Assembly (NCBI RefSeq): GCF_014653785.1
Contig: NZ_BNAS01000005.1
Span: forward strand, 54,409 to 118,408
Direction of reading: 5' to 3'
Length of the DNA: 64,000 bases
DNA from: Promicromonospora soli
GTDB taxonomy: Bacteria > Actinomycetota > Actinomycetes > Actinomycetales > Cellulomonadaceae
How positions within the stretch are numbered: position 1 is the stretch's first letter; each line of letters opens with the position of its first letter. The notes beneath the pieces are model-generated. The model did not search any database. It worked only from the letters and a program-made list of their open reading frames with translations, and was not told the origin of the DNA. This document shows, in pieces, positions 50,671-58,842 of this stretch. The position numbers were made by a program, and so were the translations under genes.

Positions 50671-51560
50671 GCGCGACGGTCACCGCCCGGGCAGGCGGGC
50701 CGGCGTCGGGCACGACGGCGGAGCACACCCCCGTGCAGAACGTCACCTTCTGGCGGCTGCTGCGCTCGGAGTGGGTCAAGCTGTGGACACTGCGGTCGAC
50801 CTGGTGGACGCTCGGGTCCACGGTCGTCATCATGGTCGGCGTCGCGCTGATGATGTCCTTCGTGGTGCAGTTCGTGATGGACGAGATGGGCGCCGGCGAG
50901 ATGTCTCCCGAGGACCAGGCGTCGATGGGCGGGATCTTTGGGGCACCCACAGTCATCGCGGGCGGGTACGAGTTCGCCGCGCTCGTGGTCGCGGTGCTGG
51001 GCGCCATGGTGATCACCGGCGAGTACTCGACCGGCATGATTCGCTCCACGTTCGCCGCCGCGCCCGGCCGGCTGGGGGCGTTCGCCGCCAAGGCGACGGT
51101 GCTCGCCGTCGTCACGGCGGTGCTGACCACCGTGTCCCTCCTGCTGAGCTGGCTCGTCAGCTACCCCATCTTGAACGCCAACGACATGGCGCTCGACTGG
51201 TCCGACGGCGACCAGCTCCAGAAGCTCTACGGCGTCGTCATCTACACCGTGCTGGTGGCGCTGTTCGCGCTGGGGATCGGCACGCTGCTGCGCCACACGG
51301 CTGGCGCGATCTTCACCGCCGTGGCGGTGTTCCTGGTGATCCCGATGGTGTTCGGCATCGCCGTGGCACTCGCGTCGAACGTGGACTGGGTGCTGGACGT
51401 GAACAAGTTCCTGCCGAGCGTCGCGGGATCGGCGATCACGCCCTCCGGCGCGCAGGTGCCCGAGGTGCTCGACCCGTGGGTGGGCGTGAGCGTGCTCGCC
51501 GCGTATACCGCCGTTGTCGTCATCGGTGGCGCCTTCCGGCTCAAGCTCGACGACGCATAG
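50667..51560 (+). CDS. ABC transporter permease (ABC-2 type)
   Basis: A 297-residue integral membrane subunit. After a soluble start it has FWRLLRSEWVKLWTLRSTWW, which is typical of this permease group, and six hydrophobic segments, including STVVIMVGVALMMSFVVQFV, YEFAALVVAVLGAMVITGEY, the STGMIRSTFAAAPGRLGAFA loop, and a final SVLAAYTAVVVIGGAFRLKL. The ATG overlaps the ATPase stop codon (ATGA), so the subunits are made together. A strong hairpin follows. Confidence 0.93.
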   Translation: MSATVTARAGGPASGTTAEHTPVQNVTFWRLLRSEWVKLWTLRSTWWTLGSTVVIMVGVALMMSFVVQFVMDEMGAGEMSPEDQASMGGIFGAPTVIAGGYEFAALVVAVLGAMVITGEYSTGMIRSTFAAAPGRLGAFAAKATVLAVVTAVLTTVSLLLSWLVSYPILNANDMALDWSDGDQLQKLYGVVIYTVLVALFALGIGTLLRHTAGAIFTAVAVFLVIPMVFGIAVALASNVDWVLDVNKFLPSVAGSAITPSGAQVPEVLDPWVGVSVLAAYTAVVVIGGAFRLKLDDA

Positions 51561-51623
51561 CGAGCCGACGTCGGTCGGTCGCCGGCGTCAGGCGATCATG
51601 CTGAAGGTCCGTTTCCATCACAC

Positions 51624-51661
51624 GATCAGGCACGGTTCTGGCTTCAGAACCGTGCCTGATC
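51624..51661. terminator. Bidirectional terminator
   Basis: Perfect 17-bp arms GATCAGGCACGGTTCTG (51624-51640) and the complement (51645-51661), loop GCTT, followed by CTGTTCT. It separates the convergent ABC permease and RND genes. Confidence 0.85.
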
Positions 51662-51690
51662 CTGTTCTCGAAGCAGACCTCGGACGTCTT

Positions 51691-54600
51691 TTAGTCGAGC
51701 GGGTCGAGCGGGTGGGGCCAGACCGGCGGCGGCGCCTGCCGCCGGCGGTCCGGCTCGGACTCCGGTTCGCCCTCCGTCTGCCACTGCGGTGCCTGGTACT
51801 GGGCCGGCTGGTGCTGTGGTGGGGCCGGCCACTCCTGCTGCGAGGGCGCCTGCCGGCGCTGGGGCGCCTGCCGCGGCGGTTGCTGCCACTGGGGCGGCAC
51901 CTGGACCGGCGGGACCTGAGCAGGCGGGACCTGAGCCGGCGTCGGCCTGCTGTGCCGACCCGGGCGCGCCTGGTCTGGCATCGTCCAGGTGCCGGACGAG
52001 GCGGGCACGGCCTCCCTGGCCGGCGGCCAGCCATGCCCAGCCTGCGCACCCTCCGGCGCACCCTGGGGTAGCGGACCGCTCCGCGGTACCGGACCGCCCT
52101 GGAGCGGTAGCGCCGCGCCCGGCGGCCGCCCGACGGCCCGGAACGCTCCGGTCGCCACGCTGGGGAACGCACCCGTCAGCGGCCTGCGTGCGGTGCGTCC
52201 GGCCGCCTCGTCCTGGGCCCGACGCCGTTCGGCCCGGCGCTCGAAGATCGTGTAGATCACCGGCACCACGTACAGCGTGAGCAGGGTCGAGGACACGAGC
52301 CCGCCGATCACCACCAGCGCGAGCGGCTGCGAGATGAACGCCCCGCCACCGGTCAGCCCGACTCCCATGGGCGTCAGCGCAAAGACCGTGGCCAGCGCCG
52401 TCATGACGATGGGGCGCAGCCGCTTGCGCGCGCCCTCGCGCACCGCCTCGTCGAGGGCCATGCCGTCATGGCGGTACTGGTTGATCAGGTCGATGAGCAC
52501 GATCGCGTTCGACACCACGATGCCCACCAGCAGCAACGTGCCGATCAGCGCGGGTACGCCCAGTGGTGTGTTCGTGGCGACCAGCGCGATCAAGGCGCCC
52601 ACGGCAGCGAACGGGATGGACACCAGCAGGATGAACGGCTGCGCCAGGCTTCGGAAGGCCGCAACCATGACGATGAAGACGAGGGCGATCGCGGCCAGCA
52701 GCGCCACGCCCAGGTCCTCGAAGGCCGAAGCCTGGTCTGCGGCGGCGCCGCCCACCGACACCGTTGCGCCGGCCGGCAGGTCGATCGACCCGATCTCGGC
52801 ATTCACCGCGTCGGTGACTGCGCCGAGGTCGTCACCGGCCGGCGTCACCGCCACGGTGGCGGACCGGTCGCCGTCGATCCGGCTGATCGACGTCGGCGTC
52901 TTGGCCACCTCCACGCTCGCGACGTCGTTCAGCGGAACGACGCCGACGGCCGTCGGGACCGGGATCTCCCCGATCTCGGACATCGTGGTCGGCACAGCGC
53001 CGGTGGAGAGCGTGACCCCGACAGGCCCCTCGGCAGTGTTCAGCTCGCCCATCTCCTGGGAACCGGTCATCGCCGCGGACGCCATCCCGGTGACCTGCGT
53101 CTCGGTGAGCCCGTACTCCGCCGCGGCCTTGCGGTCGACGGTCACCTCGACGATCTCCTGTGCGGCGGACAGGTCGTTGCTGACCTCGGCGACGCCGCCC
53201 AGGCCACCCATCGCCTCCTGGAGCTGATTCGTGGCGTCGGTCAGCGTCTCGTCGTCGCGCGCACGGACCACGAGGTCGATGGAGGACGTGCCCACGGAGT
53301 CGCCGGCGGACACGGCGATCTCGGTCGTGGGCGCCTTGGTCAGCCCTTCGACGGCGGCGCGGATGTCCGTAGCGGCGTCCCCGCCGTCGGCGCCCTCGTC
53401 GAGCGTGACTGCGAACGACGCCTTGAGCCCGGCGCTCGCGCCGCCGAACGCAGCCATCGACATATCGCCGCCGCTGCCGACGGTGGCCTGCACGCTGTCG
53501 ACGGCGTCCACGCCGGCCAGCGCGGTCTCCACCTTCTTCGCCGCCTCGTCCTGGCCCTCGAGAGACGTGCCGGGCGCGTAGTGCTGCGTGACGGTCACCG
53601 TGTTCTGGCCGCTGTCTCCGAGAAAGCTGGTCTCCATGTTCGGGACGAGGGCGGCGGTGCCGCCGAGGATCGCGACGGCCACCCCGATGGTGACCACGGG
53701 CCGCGCGAGCGCACTGTTCAGCGACGGGACGTAGATCCGCTGCCAGATGCCGCGGCTCTCCTTCTCCTCGGCCGCCGCGCGGGCGAGGGCCACGCCGCGG
53801 CCGATCTTCTTCGGGGGACGGATGAACCAGTACGCCAGCACCGGCACGATCGTCAGGGCGACGACGAGCGAGGCGAGCATCGCTGTCGACACGGTCAGGG
53901 CGAACGGCCGGAACAGCTCGCCCACCATGCCGCCCACGAACGCGATCGGCAGGAACACCGCGACTGTGCAGATCGTGGAGGCGGCGATGGCCCCACCGAC
54001 TTCGCGCACCGCCGCGAGGATGGCATCGACCTTCTCCTCCCCGTACGACAGGTGCCGCTTGATGTTCTCGATCACCACGATCGCGTCGTCGACCACGCGG
54101 CCGATCGAGATGGTGAGCGCACCGAGCGTCAGGATGTTCAGCGTGTAGCCGCCCGCGTCCATCGCGATGAACGTCACCGCGAGCGAAAGCGGGATGGATA
54201 TCGCGGACACCAGGGTGGACCGCACCGACATCAGGAACACGAGGATGACGAGCACCGCGAACAGCAGGCCGAGGCCGCCTTCCGTGGCAAGGCCGTGGAT
54301 CGAGTCCTCGACGAACGGGGCCTGGTCGAACACGACGGCTGTCTCGACGTCTCGGTCGGTCAGTGTGTCCGCCACGTCGGGCTCGGCGAGCGCCTCCTCG
54401 ATCGCGTGCGACACCTCGACGGTGTTGGCTTCCGGCGTCTTCGTGATGGCCAGCCCGAGGGACGGCGAGCCGTCGAGGCGGGAGTACGACATCGCCTCCA
54501 CGGGCTTGAGCTCGACCTCCGCGACCTGGCCCACGAGCACCGGGCCGTCCGCGGTGTCCTCCGGGATGACCGGCGTGGTGGGGTCCGTCGGCATGGCGTC

Positions 54601-55464
54601 CGCCATCGCGTCGGTCCCGGCCCCTGTGCCTGCCTCCGCGTCGCCGGCTGCCCCGCCCTCGGCGGCGGTCCCGCCCTCGGCGGCGGTCCCGCCAGGGAGG
54701 ACGGGGAGCTCCTTGAGCTGGTTGACCATATCGACGGGCTTGCCGAGCTGGACCGCCCAGGCGCGGCCGCCCTCCGTGATCTCGCCCGCGGGCATGACCA
54801 CACCGTTGTCCTGCAGCACGGTGGTCAGGTCTTCCGTCGTGAGGCCGGCCGCCGCGAGCTTGTCCTGGCTGGGCCGGATGCGGACCTCGGTCTCGCTCTG
54901 TCCCGTCACCGAGACCGAGCGGACGCCGTCGACCTCCTCCAGAGCCGGCACCACGTCGTTCTCGACCGTGTCCGCGAGGGCGTTGGGGCTCTTGTCGCCT
55001 GACACGGCCATCTGGACCACTGGCACGTCGTCGACGGCGCCGGTCGTGACCTGCGGCTCGACCTCCGCGGGCAGGGCCGGCCGGACGCCCGCCATGGCCG
55101 TCTGGAGGCGCTGCGTAGCGACCTCCATGTCGGTGCCGTAGGTGAACTCGATGGTGGTCAGCGAGACACCGGTGGACGCCGTAGAGCGGACAGACGCGAC
55201 CCCGTCGATCGAGGAGACGGCCTCCTCGATCACATCGGTGACCTGCTCCTCCACCACCTCGGGCGACGAGCCCTGGTACTGCGCGCTCACGATGCCCGTC
55301 GGGAGCTGCAGGGAAGGGATCAGCTCCTGCTTCAGGGAGGTCATGCTCAGCACCCCGAACGCAGCTATCGCGATCGTCACCAGGGCCACGACGGCTCGGT
55401 TGGCGAGGGACATCCGGGCGAGATGGAACACGAAGACTCCATGGGGCGGACGACGATCGGGCAT
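51691..55464 (-). CDS. RND-family efflux permease (HAE1/AcrB-like) with long Pro/Gln-rich tail
   Basis: A 1,257-residue RND transporter. Two halves each have one plus five membrane helices and a large extracytoplasmic loop. Landmarks are LVTIAIAAFGVLSMTSLKQE, the helix-4 acids in LTLGALTISIGRVVDDAIVV (proton relay), and the second-half LIGTLLLVGIVVSNAIVLID. An Ala/Gly/Glu insertion (GGTAAEGGTAAEGGAAGDAE) lies in the first loop. The last 170 residues are Pro/Gln-rich and disordered. Gram-positive RND pumps lack an outer-membrane partner; no adaptor gene is nearby. ATG 55464 is chosen over an upstream TTG. It is divergent from a small ORF/ArsR operon that probably regulates it. Substrate unknown. 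Confidence 0.9.
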   Translation of the reverse strand: MPDRRPPHGVFVFHLARMSLANRAVVALVTIAIAAFGVLSMTSLKQELIPSLQLPTGIVSAQYQGSSPEVVEEQVTDVIEEAVSSIDGVASVRSTASTGVSLTTIEFTYGTDMEVATQRLQTAMAGVRPALPAEVEPQVTTGAVDDVPVVQMAVSGDKSPNALADTVENDVVPALEEVDGVRSVSVTGQSETEVRIRPSQDKLAAAGLTTEDLTTVLQDNGVVMPAGEITEGGRAWAVQLGKPVDMVNQLKELPVLPGGTAAEGGTAAEGGAAGDAEAGTGAGTDAMADAMPTDPTTPVIPEDTADGPVLVGQVAEVELKPVEAMSYSRLDGSPSLGLAITKTPEANTVEVSHAIEEALAEPDVADTLTDRDVETAVVFDQAPFVEDSIHGLATEGGLGLLFAVLVILVFLMSVRSTLVSAISIPLSLAVTFIAMDAGGYTLNILTLGALTISIGRVVDDAIVVIENIKRHLSYGEEKVDAILAAVREVGGAIAASTICTVAVFLPIAFVGGMVGELFRPFALTVSTAMLASLVVALTIVPVLAYWFIRPPKKIGRGVALARAAAEEKESRGIWQRIYVPSLNSALARPVVTIGVAVAILGGTAALVPNMETSFLGDSGQNTVTVTQHYAPGTSLEGQDEAAKKVETALAGVDAVDSVQATVGSGGDMSMAAFGGASAGLKASFAVTLDEGADGGDAATDIRAAVEGLTKAPTTEIAVSAGDSVGTSSIDLVVRARDDETLTDATNQLQEAMGGLGGVAEVSNDLSAAQEIVEVTVDRKAAAEYGLTETQVTGMASAAMTGSQEMGELNTAEGPVGVTLSTGAVPTTMSEIGEIPVPTAVGVVPLNDVASVEVAKTPTSISRIDGDRSATVAVTPAGDDLGAVTDAVNAEIGSIDLPAGATVSVGGAAADQASAFEDLGVALLAAIALVFIVMVAAFRSLAQPFILLVSIPFAAVGALIALVATNTPLGVPALIGTLLLVGIVVSNAIVLIDLINQYRHDGMALDEAVREGARKRLRPIVMTALATVFALTPMGVGLTGGGAFISQPLALVVIGGLVSSTLLTLYVVPVIYTIFERRAERRRAQDEAAGRTARRPLTGAFPSVATGAFRAVGRPPGAALPLQGGPVPRSGPLPQGAPEGAQAGHGWPPAREAVPASSGTWTMPDQARPGRHSRPTPAQVPPAQVPPVQVPPQWQQPPRQAPQRRQAPSQQEWPAPPQHQPAQYQAPQWQTEGEPESEPDRRRQAPPPVWPHPLDPLD

Positions 55465-55585
55465 ACGGCGCAACGCCGCCGCTGTGCCTGACGGACCAAC
55501 GGGGTGAAATCGACCGAAGTATCAGAGTAGGGCAGTGCCCTGCGCAGGCCACAGGAACCGCGCGAGACCGATTCCAAAGGTCTGA

Positions 55586-55605
55586 TTGCAAAGATTTGCT
55601 TGCAA
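55586..55605. promoter_or_regulatory. Candidate ArsR-type operator in the RND divergent promoter
   Basis: GCAAAGATTTGC (55588-55599) is a perfect inverted repeat flanked by TTGCAA at 55586-55591 and 55600-55605. It sits in the only AT-rich pocket between the divergent genes. Binding by the regulator at 55916 is inferred. Confidence 0.5.
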
Positions 55606-55669
55606 CGAAGTCTTGGCATGCGTAGGGTGGGCACACGAGCTACCCCGCCCCGAGCCAGGAGAAGCCACG

Positions 55670-55885
55670 ATGAGCACCTTCGCCCCCACCGCCACCCTGC
55701 GGATCGTCGACGTCTTCGCGTCGCGTGCCGCCGCGGCGTCTTCCCCGAGCCGCCGTCAGGACGTGCCGGCCCACGACGACCGCGAGGCGATGCACCGGGA
55801 GGCCGAGCGCCTGGCCCGACAGCGCGCGCAGGCCGAGCGGGCACGCGACAACGCGGCGGCGCGCCACCCGCTCGCGCTGCGCTGA
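55670..55885 (+). CDS. Small Arg/Ala-rich protein, unknown
   Basis: A 71-residue protein with a strong ribosome-binding site (AGGAGAAG) before ATG 55670. It starts MSTFAPTATLRIVDVFASRA and then has a highly charged helix (AMHREAERLARQRAQAERAR) predicted to be amphipathic or coiled coil. No family was recognised. It lies 30 bp before the ArsR-type gene on the same strand and behind the palindromic operator, so it is likely the first gene of that operon. Confidence 0.65.
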   Translation: MSTFAPTATLRIVDVFASRAAAASSPSRRQDVPAHDDREAMHREAERLARQRAQAERARDNAAARHPLALR

Positions 55886-55915
55886 TCGCCCCGCAACCTG
55901 GGTAACGTCCTGCCT

Positions 55916-56620
55916 ATGGCGACAGCACGCGAGGACTCCCTGGGCCGGCAGGCGGGGCGAGAAGCCCCCTCCCCGTCAGTGCCACCCGCACCGAGCACGA
56001 CGCCGGACCTGTCCGAGCCGGCCGCCGCGGGGAGGCCACCGGAGCTGGGCCCCGCCGCCCTCCGCGCACTCGCTCATCCCCTCCGCATCCGCATCCTGGA
56101 CCTGCTCCCGAGCCACGGTCCGCTCACCGCCAGCAAGCTCGGCGAGATCGTCGGCGAGTCCAGCGGTTCGACGAGCTACCACCTCCGCCAGCTCGCCAAG
56201 CACGGCCTGGTCCGCGAGGTCGAAGGCAAGGGCACGGCGCGAGAGCGCTGGTGGGAGCGCACGCCCGGCGGATTCAGCATCTCCAGCGCAGGAAAGGACT
56301 CCCCCGCCAGCCGGCAGACCGCCGAGGCAGTCAACATCGAGTTCCTTCGCCTCCGCCACGAACGGGTGATGGCCTTTGTCCGTGCAGGGCAGAACGCGGA
56401 CAACGACACCCTGGAGGCGTGGATGGGAGTCACTACCTTCTTCACGTCCAACAAGTGGGCCACGCCCGAGCAGATGAAGGCGGTAGTGGAAGCTTGGGAC
56501 CGCTTCATCGCCGAGCACATCGATCCGCTGAGCGGTCAGGCGGGTGCGCCCGGAGCCCTGCCGTTCGAGGTCCACTTCGACGCGTTCCCGACGGTCGACC
56601 CAGAGGGCAACCCGCTCTGA
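55916..56620 (+). CDS. ArsR-type winged-helix regulator
   Basis: A 234-residue regulator with a disordered Pro/Ser-rich lead of 45 residues. The winged HTH is ALRALAHPLRIRILDLLPSH, LTASKLGEIVGESSGSTSYH and LRQLAKHGLVREVEGKGTAR. The long C-terminal half (LRLRHERVMAFVRAGQNADN, then VEAWDRFIAEHIDPLSG) is probably a dimerisation or ligand domain; no metal-binding cysteine set is present. The HTH_20/ArsR subgroup commonly controls efflux systems, and the divergent RND permease is the best candidate target. Confidence 0.88.
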   Translation: MATAREDSLGRQAGREAPSPSVPPAPSTTPDLSEPAAAGRPPELGPAALRALAHPLRIRILDLLPSHGPLTASKLGEIVGESSGSTSYHLRQLAKHGLVREVEGKGTARERWWERTPGGFSISSAGKDSPASRQTAEAVNIEFLRLRHERVMAFVRAGQNADNDTLEAWMGVTTFFTSNKWATPEQMKAVVEAWDRFIAEHIDPLSGQAGAPGALPFEVHFDAFPTVDPEGNPL

Positions 56621-56699
56621 CCCTGGGCTCTGCCATGAGCAGATCTGCGGCGGGCAGAGATCGCTGTCCCGCGGCTCGGCGTCGGGCCATCGTGGAGAC

Positions 56700-57302
56700 A
56701 TGACCGAGACCACCCAGATCCAGCCCTTCGAAGACCACCTCGCCGCGCGGCTCCTGCATCAGCGGATCGTGCTGATCGGCAGCGAGATCGACGACGCCGT
56801 CGCCAACCGCGTTACCTCGCAGCTCCTGCTGCTCTCAGCCGAGGACTCGGCCGCCGACATCAGTCTCTACATCAACTCCCCCGGCGGCTCCATCAGCGCC
56901 GGCCTCGCCGTCTACGACACGATGAAGCTGCTGCCGAACGCAGTCTCGACGGTCGCCGTCGGGTTCGCGGGCAGCATGGGGCAGTTTCTGCTCGCCGCGG
57001 GTACCAGGGGCAAGCGGTTCGCGCTCCCGCACGCGCGGATCATGATGCACCAGCCGGCGGGTGGCGTCGGTGGAACGACGAGCGACGTCGTCATCCAGGC
57101 CGAGAACATCCGGTACGTCAAGGAGGTCGTGACGCGGCTGCAGTCCGAGCACACCGGCCAGCCCCTCGAGACGGTGGCCGCGGACTCTGAGCGCGACCGC
57201 TGGTTCACCGCCGAGCAGGCGCTTGCCTACGGCATGATCGACAAGATCGTGGACCAGGTGAACGACGTCCGCCCAGGCGGAAAGAGGCGCGCTGGGCTCT
57301 GA
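56700..57302 (+). CDS. clpP: ATP-dependent Clp protease proteolytic subunit (ClpP-like)
   Basis: A 200-residue ClpP-family peptidase. Core segments: RIVLIGSEIDDAVANRVTSQ, LYINSPGGSISAGLAVYDTM, the nucleophile serine in VGFAGSMGQFLLAAG, and the histidine in HARIMMHQPAGGVGGTTSDV, followed by the aspartate in DSERDRWFTAEQALAYGMID. All three catalytic residues are present. It stands alone, without clpX or a paired clpP gene, so it is probably an additional ClpP beside the main clpP1P2 pair. A ClgR-like regulator is 1.4 kb away. ATG 56700 is preceded by GGAG. GATCT-N11-AGATC (56641-56661) is an upstream inverted repeat. Confidence 0.93.
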   Translation: MTETTQIQPFEDHLAARLLHQRIVLIGSEIDDAVANRVTSQLLLLSAEDSAADISLYINSPGGSISAGLAVYDTMKLLPNAVSTVAVGFAGSMGQFLLAAGTRGKRFALPHARIMMHQPAGGVGGTTSDVVIQAENIRYVKEVVTRLQSEHTGQPLETVAADSERDRWFTAEQALAYGMIDKIVDQVNDVRPGGKRRAGL

Positions 57303-57387
57303 TCCGCAGCAGGTCAGAGGTGGCGGACGCGGATCGGAGAGGGCCCGTCCCGGTCGATCCTGCAGTTCACCACTGGACTTAGAGCGA

Positions 57388-57606
57388 TCAGGCCAGCTCG
57401 GCCATGAAGTAACGGCTGTGCGTGCTGCGGATCGTCTCCAGGGAATCGGAAACCAGGGAGACGATCTCGATGTTCTTGTCGGTGCGCGCCCGCTCAAGCT
57501 CAAGTCGGCGTAGAACACCGGCGCGGTTGGCACGCTCACCGGTGAACTCCTCGACGCGAACGGCGCCGGTCCTGCGGTCGTACTCAATGACGAAGCTCAT
57601 CAACAT
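57388..57606 (-). CDS. Small conserved protein paired with the RelA/SpoT-like gene
   Basis: A 72-residue protein: MLMSFVIEYDRRTGAVRVEE, then ERARTDKNIEIVSLVSDSLE and IRSTHSRYFMAELA. The start immediately follows the upstream stop codon (TGAATG), and AAAGGGG is eight bases before ATG 57606. No domain was recognised with certainty. The end, THSRYF, and its link to a RelA/SpoT gene suggest a conserved partner, possibly an antitoxin-like or regulatory subunit; this is inference. Confidence 0.65.
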   Translation of the reverse strand: MLMSFVIEYDRRTGAVRVEEFTGERANRAGVLRRLELERARTDKNIEIVSLVSDSLETIRSTHSRYFMAELA

Positions 57607-58062
57607 TCAGGACACCCCTTTCGCGTGCGCTTGTACGTGAGTTCTCACCTGCACCTCAACCCGGCCAGCGGGCGGGCGCAGCCACAAGTGGACAGCTCGG
57701 TAACCCGAGTGTGCATCTTCGCGGAGGTCCTTGACCGCAGCGACACAGGGCTCGAACAACCGAACCATCTCGTCGACAACGAGGTCCTGCTCAGCGATCG
57801 TCATCTCCGCTTCGAAGCGAACACCTGCAATGTCCTGAACATCGGCAAGTGGCATAGCCGGATGCCGGACAAGCTTCTGGGTCAAGGTGTCGACGGTCTT
57901 CGCCCGCGATGTGAACCTCGCCTCGACCGCCCGGTCACCGAGCAGTCGCCGCCACGCACACGAGCGCACTGCCTCGTTCACCGCTGTCGCGATCTCGTCG
58001 TACCAGAGCACGACAGCGTCGTAGGTCGGCGCGTTGACAGGCGGCGGTACACCGTCTCGCAT
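57607..58062 (-). CDS. RelA/SpoT-domain small alarmone synthetase-like protein, possibly shortened
   Basis: About 151 residues (175 if it starts at 58134). It shows the synthetase signature: FTSRAKTVDTLTQKLVRHPA, LADVQDIAGVRFEAEMTIAE, KDLREDAHSGYRAVHLWLRP and RVEVQVRTHVQ. These enzymes transfer pyrophosphate from ATP to GDP/GTP, making (p)ppGpp. The protein ends ten residues after VRTHVQ, where related enzymes continue for about 40 or more residues, so the 3' end may be truncated. The R-x-K and the E-x-Q-x-R (EVQVRT) elements remain. A small ORF follows at once. The 14-bp palindrome at 58174-58187 lies upstream. Confidence 0.7.
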   Translation of the reverse strand: MRDGVPPPVNAPTYDAVVLWYDEIATAVNEAVRSCAWRRLLGDRAVEARFTSRAKTVDTLTQKLVRHPAMPLADVQDIAGVRFEAEMTIAEQDLVVDEMVRLFEPCVAAVKDLREDAHSGYRAVHLWLRPPAGRVEVQVRTHVQAHAKGVS

Positions 58063-58173
58063 GCTCACACCCAGCCGGCTCAGCGCCCTCCTGGACCATG
58101 GGGGCGCCACTAAACAGACCTCTGGAACTGTCATCCCATGAGGCTAAATATTCATCCTCGATGGTGCGCGTTA

Positions 58174-58187
58174 TTGCGTATACGCAA
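58174..58187. promoter_or_regulatory. 14-bp palindrome upstream of the alarmone synthetase-like gene
   Basis: TTGCGTATACGCAA, perfect. It lies between the stop of the XRE gene (58191) and the SAS-like gene, in an AT-richer pocket. The bases following, CGCAACGATCACGCC, resemble one arm of repeat B. Confidence 0.45.
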
Positions 58188-58190
58188 CGA

Positions 58191-58685
58191 TCACGCCGCC
58201 AGGAGCACAGCCTCGCCTCGCTGCCCGACGCCGGAGGTGCCGGTCGGCGCCGCGGGCTGCGCCTGAAGGGGGTGGCGAGAGGACGAGAAGCCAGCCGAAC
58301 GGCGAGCAGCGGACGACAGGACGCGGACCCGCCGGCCCTCCTCCTGTGCCGCGAGCGCGATCGCGAGCTCGGCCCACGCGCGTTCCACAAGGTCGACCAG
58401 GCGCATACCGAGCGCCTCGCACACGGCGGCGAGCACCTCGGAGGAAGCCTCCTTGCGCCCTCGTTCCACCTCGGACAGGTAGGCGGTCGAGACCCGCGCA
58501 TCCGTGGCGACGTCGGCCAGGGTGCGGCGCTGCTCGCGGCGGGCGCGGCGCAGGATGCCACCCACCAGGTCACGGAGCAGCGGTTCGCGGGTGTGTTCGA
58601 GCGTCCCGGGTCTGGTCCCCGGTGCGCCGTCGTTGGTGGTGCCGAGCCCAGCAGTACCTGCGGTATCAATTGAGATCATTGCCAT
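58191..58685 (-). CDS. ClgR-like XRE family regulator
   Basis: A 164-residue regulator. The helix-turn-helix region [60 protein letters not shown] matches the ClgR/PopR group, which activates clp protease and other stress genes in actinobacteria. The tail ([13 protein letters not shown]) ends in hydrophobic residues resembling the C-terminal degron by which ClgR is itself degraded by ClpP. ATG 58685 follows GGGAG; ATG 58679 is the alternative. A lone clpP lies nearby. Whether it is the main ClgR or a paralogue cannot be told. Confidence 0.82.
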   Translation of the reverse strand: MAMISIDTAGTAGLGTTNDGAPGTRPGTLEHTREPLLRDLVGGILRRARREQRRTLADVATDARVSTAYLSEVERGRKEASSEVLAAVCEALGMRLVDLVERAWAELAIALAAQEEGRRVRVLSSAARRSAGFSSSRHPLQAQPAAPTGTSGVGQRGEAVLLAA

Positions 58686-58726
58686 CTGCCCACTCCCGCC
58701 GTCGATACCCGTCACGCTACCCAACC

Positions 58727-58804
58727 CCACTGACACCGCGGGTCGTTCCGGCGTCTGCTGCTGGCGTAACGCCGTGCACCAAAAGGCCGAGTGAGTGTCA
58801 GTGG
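58727..58804 (+). promoter_or_regulatory. Leader with 10-bp inverted repeat before the UvrA-like gene
   Basis: CCACTGACAC (58727-58736) and GTGTCAGTGG (58795-58804) pair perfectly and enclose a second inverted repeat, GGCGTAACGCC (58763-58773). It could be paired operator sites or an attenuator. Because the right arm includes GTG 58795, the later GTG is preferred as start. Confidence 0.45.
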
Positions 58805-58842
58805 CTCCTGGCACCATTGAGCCACCGACCGGAGGGACTGTG

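Noticed and set aside
52468..55002. 844-codon plus-strand open frame opposite the RND gene
   Set aside because: No motifs; the opposite strand encodes a full RND transporter.
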